Under the pieces are notes generated by a model. That model saw only the letters and a list, made by a program, of their open reading frames with translations, had not been told where the DNA came from and did not search any database. This document shows, piece by piece, positions 55,201 through 64,000 of a DNA stretch of 64,000 bases. Origin of the DNA: Dermanyssus gallinae (Eukaryota; Arthropoda; Arachnida; Mesostigmata; Dermanyssidae). Numbering within the stretch: the stretch's first letter is position 1; each line of letters begins with the position of its first letter. The stretch is from contig QVRM01002781.1 of NCBI GenBank assembly GCA_003439945.1, forward strand, positions 42,501 through 106,500. Reading direction: 5' to 3'. The translations under genes were made by a program, and so were the position numbers.

Positions 55201-56518
55201 GCCAGGCCATATATGTATATATATATCCCTCTGCATAAATCTACTTTGTTTTTAAGACATTTACATTGTTCACCCGTATGGAGCTCGTTTGTGTCCAAAC
55301 GCATGGCTATGCCTTAGGGTGTTCAGAGACGATTCCTGAAAATGTTCTGCGGAAAATGTGACCGATCGGGCCGACTGCTGTTAACCTGCTACACTGTCAT
55401 CTTTATCTAAGAACAACGACGAACATGCAGGTACTATGAGCGAAATTTTATTGACCACGATTGCAGAAGCCAAATAATGCTTGCACATAACTGCATCACA
55501 TGAATGGACAATCTTCAATCATACGTACGCTTGGCGTGTAGCCCAAGAACCACACAGCCGGGCGGCTTTGTAGCATAGGTCCCTGCATCCCAACCTCCCT
55601 GACCCTACCTTTTCCAAATATAAGCGTTTCTCTTCTATTAAATAGTTTCCTATGTGTGCTACACAACGACGTAGTGAAGCAACTCCGACTCAGTCCGGTA
55701 CGAACGCTGTCTTCCTCGAGTCAACACACCTTAGATAGATAGGTAAGTTTTCTTCATGTGCAGCTCGGGAAGCAGAAGATCCGCATGCAGATCAAATCGA
55801 TAACTGCACAGCACTGTCCGCGACGCAGCAAAGGCCGAACAGTCAAGCCACGCAAGACCCAATGAATAATCCAGAAGGCTATTACACTGTCTAAGTAGTA
55901 CTAATAGTGGTAGTAGTAGTAGCAACAGCTAGGAAATCGATACGTGTGAGGCCCCGTGACAGGTGGCGCTCGCCTGTCGCCGCAACTAATGGCTTTACAA
56001 TTAGTCTTACTCAAGATTGGAGTGAGCCGATCGCTCTAGGAGAGACTGTGAGGGCACTTGTTGGACGACAGACGACGGTACTCGAACGAACAACCGTGAG
56101 GCTGGCCACTTCAAGCAGCCGTTTCGTCGCTTGCAATCTGCAGGAGGAACGGTGCACCTTAAACCAGACGCAATGAACACAACACAAAACGAGAGAGCAA
56201 GACCTGTGTACGTGTGCGTTCATTTCTCAATTGTTATTAAAAATGACTAATAAAACTAAATAAGAGAATGGCAATCATCGTTCTTTCATTATAACGACAC
56301 TGTCTGTATCTACAAATCCACTACTGTTTGTTCCTAAACTTGCGTACCACCACAAACAAAACAGATATTAGCAATATCACTAAGCGATAGAGCGCAGCTT
56401 AATTAGATGAGGCGTATATGTGAAATGGTTCCATAGTAAATACTAATATGAGTCAAATATGACTAGCGGATGTTTAATCGAATGCATTCCGCTTAGTTGC
56501 TACACTATGTTATTATAT
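55201..56518. other. Unassigned 1.3 kb
   Basis: No TE motif. An 89-codon plus frame (55907-56176) starts in a (GTA)n-like tract (55906-55920) and reads SLTQDWSEPIALGETVRALV. It overlaps a minus frame and is not called. An AATAAAA-type signal occurs near 56250. Confidence 0.35.
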
Positions 56519-56521
56519 ATA

Positions 56522-56572
<51 letters not shown>
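56519..56572. repeat. (TA)n microsatellite
   Basis: TA run with an AAATA interruption. Confidence 0.95.
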
Positions 56573-56576
<4 letters not shown>

Positions 56577-58400
56577 TTCCTTGTATATGTTATGAACATC
56601 AGAATGACCTTGACGTAAATAAATGAGCGGATGCCATGGCGCCTATACTTACTTAAAGAGCACTCACACGATAGACATTTAGCCAGTTGGTCGTTTAACA
56701 TTCGCAGCGGAACTGCTTAGCAAGAGTGGACCTGCGAGAGCTATCCTTCGTACGCACAGACTTAGACGCAATTAAATATTGGGACAAAAGCGTGACTTCT
56801 ATCGACTACACGCTCGACACTCGAAATACTGACCTGAATTTATATCAACCTGGAAGAGACAAGGCCGCTCTAACAGCCTAGAGAGCTTTGTCGAGCAAGA
56901 AGAATTCGTCAGAGTATCTTTGGTTTGGCTTACGAAACTGGCCTGGAAAGGACGCAGCAAGAACCTCAAAAAACTTTGCCGGGAAATGTTGCAACTGTGG
57001 GACTAGTCGTAATCTCTCTCAATTTCTAAGTGTGTTACTGTTAGCTAATCGGTTCGTATTCGCCTAGCCTCGGTAGGGCCAAATTTAAACAAAAGGAAAA
57101 TTGATGGTCCTAGCTTTTACTGCATATTCGAAACGCAGCTTCCAGCTTCGAAAAAATGGTCAAAGTCTTCCCTCCTCCCCTCCCTCTCTCTGTTTCTTTC
57201 TCTCTCTCTCTGTGGTAGAGAAGCTAAACTTGACATTAGATATTGTTTACACTAAGCGGTGCGTTTTTGTGTGTGTGTGTGTGTTTATGTGTCTATATCT
57301 ATGAATGTCTATGTACAAATATATGTACGTGTGTGCAGGACGTGACGTTGCCGGGCTAGACGATAGAAGGTAGAGTTGACGTCACCCGCCCAACGGTGGA
57401 AACAACGACAACTGAATAACAACCAGCATAGAAGTTTACCCTGTTTGCAGCGGCGGAAACAAGGTTGTATACGATGACTACTACCGTCAGAAACACTGTG
57501 TCCATCGCGTAGCCAGATGCTGCCGTGGATGTTGGCAAGATATCGAATTAGTTACAAAAATTGCTACTGTACTAAAAATATCATTCCAAGTTGTTTAGGA
57601 TTGTACATCTACCCGTCTTCCTCATCATAGCATCAAAGACACTAGCTGTGGCAGCATTATTAACAACAACAACAACCGCAGTACCAACAATAACAACAAC
57701 AACAACCGCAGTACCAACAGCAACAACAACAACAACAATAACAAAGACAGCGATTATGCTGTTTGGCGAATGAGGTAAGATCGAGCCCCGTCGACTCACT
57801 CTCGTATCCGTGATTACAGGAAGGCCTCGCTGCGGGTGCATTAAGCGCGCTCCTTGAGGAGACGAGCTAGCGAGCTGACACTGACTCACTGGATGGCTAG
57901 GGAAACAAACACACACACGGTTTTCGCTAACGGACGCCGTTGCCTACGCTCGAAGGATGCAAATATCCGCGCGTGACTGATTAACTACTGGTGGCAGATT
58001 GCTCATCCGTCTATAATTACGACGACGATGATGATGACGACGACGACGACGAAGACGACAAGGTATTAGCTTGCTGTACATCGACAGGTCCCAGACGGGC
58101 GGCACTTTCGAATGTGAAACGACACAATCGCGAACCCCCGTACGAAAACGCTTCACACTTCGGTTGTCTAGGCTGGCGTCTGAGCAAGCCTAACGCACGT
58201 GCAGGCATTGTCTATCGTGCCATCGTGACGTCAACAGCCGACGACGCGTCAGGACAACTCGCCTCGCGACAGCCTATTGGATTTGGCCTTCGTAGACTCA
58301 TCTACAAACAACAGCTCGTGGTCAGCACGGCTCTGCTGGCTGCCGTAGTGGATGTTCGTGTTCAAGCGTCGTCATCGCCGATTATGGGACTCTCTATCTA
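56573..58400. other. Unassigned; trinucleotide tracts and (TC)/(GT) repeats
   Basis: (TC)n near 57184-57212, (GT)n at 57269-57284, (CAA/CAG)n at 57662-57742 and (GAC/GAT)n at 58019-58059. A 136-codon plus frame (57991-58401) begins with a ten-residue aspartate run from the GAC tract. Downstream it stays open for about 110 codons of non-repetitive sequence, which is mildly suggestive of an exon, but nothing is recognised. Confidence 0.35.
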
Positions 58401-58626
58401 AATATATATATATATATATATAATCTCTGAATAAAAAATAAAATGCATTATCATCCACCCCATAGTTGTTAAAAGAAATTACGCGCTGAAAGCTTGTAAA
58501 GAGTTTTAGGTCTCGCAAAGGGTGGTGGCGTATGGTGAGAGTATGGTGGGCATATATAGCATTTCGTCTCTTAATTTCGTTAAGTATGTATTTACTCACT
58601 TCCCAACATTCTACTACATAGTTGGC

Positions 58627-58681
<55 letters not shown>
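58401..58681. repeat. (TA)n microsatellites
   Basis: TA runs at 58401-58421 and 58629-58681 flank unassigned sequence. Confidence 0.9.
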
Positions 58682-58685
<4 letters not shown>

Positions 58686-60650
58686 TGATAAACGTAAAGC
58701 TTTTCATTGTAAAACGATGATCAATGTGCGCCGATGCTTAGTCCGAACATGTTGGTTAATCAAACTTACTATAAAAAAGGCATTAATTGCGCTAGCAAAT
58801 CGTCAAGAAACTGCGACAAAGCAAGCGAATTAAGTAAACGACTCAGGCTCAACTCGTGCCCTACAGACTATGGCAATGAATATGGACTATTTCTCTCTCG
58901 TTCGCTTTCATTACCTGATTGCGTCAACATCGGCTTCCGAGTGGATGCCTACTCGGTCAGGCTTATACACTGAGGTAAACAATGAAGCTGCGGCGCGACC
59001 GCATAGGGTGTAGCTACGGTGACTCAATACGTGACGCGATTTTTCCTTAAAAAGCCTTCTCACAGGGTGCACTGGCTACCGCGCTGCCCCGCGATACGCC
59101 TGTTTCGTCATCTGCCCCCAATGGTTTTGCTTGGCCAATGTTTGTGCATAGTCTACGAGTGCAAATGTTTACGATATACGATATGCGTCACGACCCTTAG
59201 TCGCTTGGTTTTCTCTCCTTGTTCCAACCTTTCTCCACGGCAGCAAGCACGGGGGTTAGGGCGCCCCCCCCCCCCCCATCGTACGCTTTATGGCTAGCGA
59301 TTCTTCGAAAACTAGAGTGGCAAGGCTAGTGCTTCTAGTCTTCAAGGGAGAATCGATAAGTCTTCTAGGCTTCTAGTCTAGCAAGTCCTAAAATGATGGG
59401 AAAAGAAAAACTCCACGGATGACTATCTTGAAGATTTTTCACCTTCTGTCGTGACAGCAATGAAGAATGAACTGTGCCTCAGCCGATAATGTCTGTTGCA
59501 CGAAAGTTTCGCTACGGCATCGCGAAATACATGGCTGTTGCATGCGTGTGCATTCCCACATACGATTGTTATCGTTTTATTTTAGTGTTTGGCTTACTAA
59601 AGCGATTACTGTATCCGAGTACATTCGCACGCTATTATTACAATGCGTATGATGGTATTGCTCTAAGGTTCTAAGAAGCGCTATAATGTAGCCTAAACTG
59701 ATCACGGGATATGCTCATCCGTATCGCTACCATTTGCTGGTATTTTGATTAGATGATACCGACAATCATTTAACGTGTTTTTTTTAAATAATTAAAATTG
59801 TAGCATTTATAATTATAGTAGAAATAAGAAACACCATAGATACTTTTAATCAGGTGTTTCTGCTATCTGTTGAGCTAGCTAAATTGGCTTTATAGTATAT
59901 TGGATTATAATCGAAAAGGTACCTACGAAAAGGTACATCTAAACATGTACCGCTATTTGTCTTTGTGCCTTGCTAACTACACGAATATTATTACTATTCT
60001 TAATTTTTAAAAGCCTAAACAGAAAATGCTCAGTCGTCGGCACGTAAGTCTAGTTGGTTTTGAAGCTAGCCACTAAACTTAAAGAAAAATTGACCTTCTG
60101 AGAATGTTTGCATTAATGCTTATGCGTGTATATGTGTATGAACTGCGAATAGGTAAACAATGTAGATCAGGTATTATTGCTTTCTGTTCGTCGACTTTCG
60201 TCAAACCATGTTCAGGATATTAGTTTTTGGCCAGGCGTGCAAAGAACGACCAGGCTAAATTCAGTTCCACTGATTTAAAGCGTGCTAGCAAAGTACGCAC
60301 CAACTGCACAGCGTCGCCACAAAACTAATCAGGATTAATTTATATTGAATCAGATACGCTTTTGCTAACATCGTTAACAAACCAGCTGGGTCGTAACGTG
60401 CAGAGTTCGGAATCGTTGTAAGCACTCGGTTTAATTTGTGGTGCATTGTAGATATGTATAGCACCGAACAAAAGTAACACCATAACTAAGGCACATTGGT
60501 GGATTAGACCACGGATTGGGGCATTGTCCACTTTGACACACGCTACACGAACACGTTTTTGAACCGCTTTTTCAGAACTACTGATAAACGTCTAGTTAAA
60601 CTGTCAGCTGATATGTAGAAGTTATGACAATGAGATATGACTACATTTGT
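58682..60650. other. Unassigned 2 kb
   Basis: Short frames only. A C run of 13-14 bases lies at about 59265-59278, and CTTCTAGTC / CTTCTAGGCTTCTAGTC repeats at 59332-59379. Confidence 0.4.
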
Positions 60651-60654
60651 AGTG

Positions 60655-60830
60655 GCTGTGGCTTAGGCGGCTAACACCGTTTGAAACGCGGCGTTGCCAT
60701 GGTAACCACGGTTAGCAAAAACAATCGCTAGTTCGAGCCCCGGCCATGCTGGTTGTATTTGTTGGACGTGGTTGTCATTGCCCTGCTGCTAAATATCTCT
60801 GCTGGAGAAAGCCTATATAAATCCAGTACG
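60655..60830 (+). mobile_element. tRNA-like SINE, second type
   Basis: TGTGGCTTAGGCGGCTAACA fits an A box and GCTAGTTCGAGCCCCGGCC a B box. Between them a TTGCCATGGTAACCACGG palindrome lengthens the loop, so it is not a functional tRNA gene. Sequence such as GCTGGAGAAAGCCTATATAA follows as a possible SINE body. It is a single copy in this window, so the family assignment rests on the boxes alone. Confidence 0.5.
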
Positions 60831-63579
60831 AGAACGCGATGACGATAGATGCATTTAGACGATATCGTGCCACAGGCAACTTTACGAGCGTTTAAAATGT
60901 GGTTGTCAGTGCGTTAAGAAAATGGCGATTATATTATGGCGCGTTGTATTTGACGTAGCATGCTTAAATTCCGACGTAACGGACATACAATTATAGACCT
61001 TAAACAAATAAAAATGCACATTTTGAACTACTCACGGTTTCTGTACACACTTGCGATGGTTACAAATTGTACATGCAGCAGCGCTGAATTGAACGCAAAG
61101 CACACGGTTATGCATACATGACACAACTCAAACTATTCACGAAGCATTTAAACTCTGTACTCTCAATGCACTATCGTTCGTCATATTTATTTTCGACATA
61201 AACGTAAAAACCTTCATCTAGGCAAACATTGTCTATCATGTGTGCGTATCAAGTGCTGCGTACACGGGCTTTCAGCCTTACGAACCACACGACTATAATG
61301 TTGTAATACACATAAAATACTGTGAATAAAACGCACTTTAAAAAAACACAAAAAAAATTGCCTGCATGTGTAGGCTCTTTGCAGCTGGTAAACTATGTTG
61401 GAAACCTGTGCGTCGTGTGTGGTTGCATATGCATACGGCTGTTGTGTTTTGAGAGTATGTTTATTCTATAAGGATATGGGTAGCATGCAGCTTTCTACAA
61501 GAATAGAGATAGCACCGACAATAATTATTATGTGCATATTACCAGATAGGTCAAGACAACGGCGAGAACAACAACAACAACAATCTCAACAAAAAATAGT
61601 AACAAGAAAGGATTCAGCAACAACAGCGATCAGTTCAAGCAACAACAGTAAATATATTAAAAAAATATGTAGCAAAGCAAAACAACAACCACAACAACAA
61701 TCTCACACAATAAGGCAGCTTTACTGGCGGGCTTCTCTGCAACCCAGACTCTTTGCACCCTTTATTGAGTATAGAACAAAAGCCGTTTTCTATTCGATTC
61801 AAGTATAGCGACATTAGCAACGACGTCAACAATAACAGCTTTCATGACAGCGTCAGCAGCAACAACAACAATTAAGTGTAGACACAACAAAAAATGATCG
61901 AAAAGATGAATGCCCTTGGCATCATGCCTGGACGCTATGAGGCGTTACTACTTGGGAAATAAGCGTAGGTACAGGGTCACTCCCTGTGGTGGCCCCGATG
62001 ATTGCGTTGTGTGGTTCGCACTGAAACACACCAATGCGGTCGATGCATGCGTTACTTCCAATGAGACAGCTGCAAACACGCTCAAATACACACATAAACA
62101 CGCTATACGACTAACGATTATAAATCATTTTTTTCTGTTACAGATCATATGATATTGATGTACATATTGTGAATACTGCTGATCGTCTTCTTGCTAGCAC
62201 TTCTACCTCGACGACGACTATAACTTGTTCGTAACCATATACAAAAAAAAATGCTGTTACTCTACAGCTAATTAAACGAAAGTAACTATCTACAACCACG
62301 TTCCCCGTGCTCCCTATTCTGTCGCCCGTCTTAGATATAAGCGCGTCTGTGGCGGCGACGTGGTCTATACGACTAGTGCACTAGTCATGGTTATCATCTA
62401 GAGGGGTATCGTTGGTTCGATCTTCGATGTTGATTAAATTTTCTTTGAGCGATGCTCATTGATGCAGAATATAAATGATGATAGCCCATATATCGCTGAG
62501 AGTCAGCAGCCGCTGACTGCTGCCACATAAAAACTGAGAATTCCCTAGAATTAAAAGCAAATTCCGAGAAAAATGTTCCGAGAAAACTTAAATAAAAGCG
62601 CTTAGAAAGCAGCACGAAATCTGATTAACAAAACGAGGCAGCGGCAGCAGCAGCGCGGTGGCGGATCTACCACGGGGGTAGTCTGACGTGTAGCGAATGT
62701 TTCTGTTTTCTTGTTGGAACGCACTCACTTAGAGCAATACCAAAAAAAGAAAAGAAAGCCACTGTTAACCAAAGATGTACTAGGATTCGCTAGATGATTG
62801 CAGATGCTCCGCATCCGTTGCTCTGCCCTTAAGGCACATCACTTCCACTAATATTGCTGTTCATTAGTCTTTTGACGTTGTTGTTGTTATTGCTGTTTGT
62901 TGTTGTTGTTGTGTCCTACAAGTGGTGAGTCTGTCGGCAGAAAGCTATTGACGAAGCTATTTTCCGGGCGCGCCCAGAGAGCCTATTCCGTTTTCGATAA
63001 TCTTCGTCAGAAGCAATTCACGTCTTCGCCGGCGACTCACGCCCTGCGTGTGGGAATCGGTTCACCTCACGGAACAGCACAACCGATGTCGAAATGGCGC
63101 TTAAGTCGACGTTGCAACGTTCATAACGGGGTACACTCTAGACGAATGGTTTCAGCGTGCTGTGAAGCTATGACTAGCTCGTGAATTGCATCATCTTGAC
63201 ATGCATAGTACGTTGTAGACACAAAAAACTGCCCGTGATATTAAGGTTAAGTAGCCGAGGTAACAAGGTCAAGCAGACAAGGTTTAGAAACTACGCTTTG
63301 CTTAGACCTCTTATGTGCTTGTATATTTCACCTACACAGCTGTGCAGTGGAACTGTCTTTTGGCAATGCAGACCTTTTGTCAACAGAAATAAAGTGCTCC
63401 TGTATTGTGTTGTATAATGACGCTACGCTGGCAAATAGAGAATGGATTTGATCGGGAACTTCAAACAACACGATTAGTCAATGCTCAATTAAATCCGTCT
63501 GCTCAAAGATTGGTTGCGAATATTTTGATAGCGTCGATAGACGGCGGGGAACCTTAAGCGAATGTCATTGCAAGCAGCA

Positions 63580-63581
<2 letters not shown>
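60831..63581. other. Unassigned 2.7 kb with (CAA)n/(TTG)n tracts
   Basis: CAACAACAACAACAA-type tracts lie at about 61568-61590, 61680-61700 and 61858-61872, and (TTG)n at 62879-62912. A 137-codon plus frame (61395-61808) crosses the first two and has glutamine and serine runs but no domain. Nothing else was recognised. Confidence 0.4.

Positions 63582-63642
<61 letters not shown>
63582..63642. repeat. (TA)n microsatellite
   Basis: About 60 bases of pure TA. Confidence 0.95.
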
Positions 63643-63646
<4 letters not shown>

Positions 63647-63745
63647 CATTGTATATAACCAGTGTCAAACCAAAGGGGGCACCTCGGGAGCAGACGATAA
63701 AGGCAACCTCGTGTAAAGTCCATTGCGTGCATATGTATCAAGAGG

Positions 63746-63784
63746 AAATAATAATAATATTAATAGTAATAATAATAATAATAA
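63746..63784. repeat. (TAA)n microsatellite
   Basis: ATAATAATAATATTAATAGT followed by further TAA units. No retroelement end was recognised beside it; the last 200 bases of the window are unassigned. Confidence 0.85.
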
Positions 63785-64000
63785 ATGGAACTACAAGCTT
63801 GGCTGGCTTGATTGGCTTTTTCTCTGTGCTGCCGCGGCTGTGAGCTGGCTACAGACGCAGTGTTTGCTGGTCGTTGGTTGATTCGCAACAGTTATTTCTG
63901 CAGGTGCCCCACATAGCCTTATCATCACGACCGAAGCGTATTCGCGATTCTTGGCCGTAGCACATGGCCTTATCGCGGACGGAGCGGCTTAACGATGTTT

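Overview
This is a eukaryotic nuclear window with no sign of operons. It is dominated by transposable-element (TE) remains and by more than 25 long (TA)n microsatellites. The mix suggests an arthropod: mariner transposases, R2-superfamily retroelements with a restriction-like endonuclease, a tRNA-headed SINE and several LINE families, all in AT-rich DNA. A chelicerate such as a mite or tick is possible, but that is inference from the TE mix. No conserved host gene was recognised. The best host-gene candidate is a 558-codon serine-rich reading frame at 24437-26113 (minus).

Layout. 0-2.2 kb: a LINE with one frameshift, cut by the window edge, then an R2-like endonuclease remnant. 2.6-8.8 kb: mostly unassigned, with two LINE scraps. 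8.8-12.8 kb: duplicated block A, SINEs, a 1.2 kb mariner, duplicated block B, another SINE. 12.8-16.6 kb: three R2-superfamily fragments head to tail on the minus strand, with (TAA)n tracts at the junctions. 17.5-20.3 kb: second copies of blocks A and B, again followed by a SINE. 20.3-24.2 kb: little recognisable. 24.4-26.1 kb: the long open frame. 26.7-28.5 kb: (TA)n, a long-TIR DNA element, (TA)n, an irritans-like mariner, (TA)n. 30.7-35.4 kb: transposase, LINE and R2-like scraps plus two more long-TIR copies. 36.1-39.7 kb and 43.1-44.4 kb: two copies of a diverged low-copy segment. The first copy is split by a 2.3 kb nested insertion for which the second is the empty site. 44.5-45.7 kb: a third irritans-like mariner. 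46-50.5 kb: a cluster of LINE and R2-like 3' fragments. 51-58.5 kb: trinucleotide-rich, GC-richer DNA, a 123 bp repeat and a LINE. 58.5-64 kb: mostly unassigned, with one tRNA-like SINE.

All recognised TE coding regions are broken by frameshifts, stops, truncation or loss of catalytic residues, so none looks autonomous. The pieces do not form a pathway. The informative structure is how they nest: TA-targeting elements inside (TA)n, R2-like elements beside (TAA)n, and duplicated segments that serve as empty-site controls. Domain assignments rest on motifs read by eye; no database search was possible.
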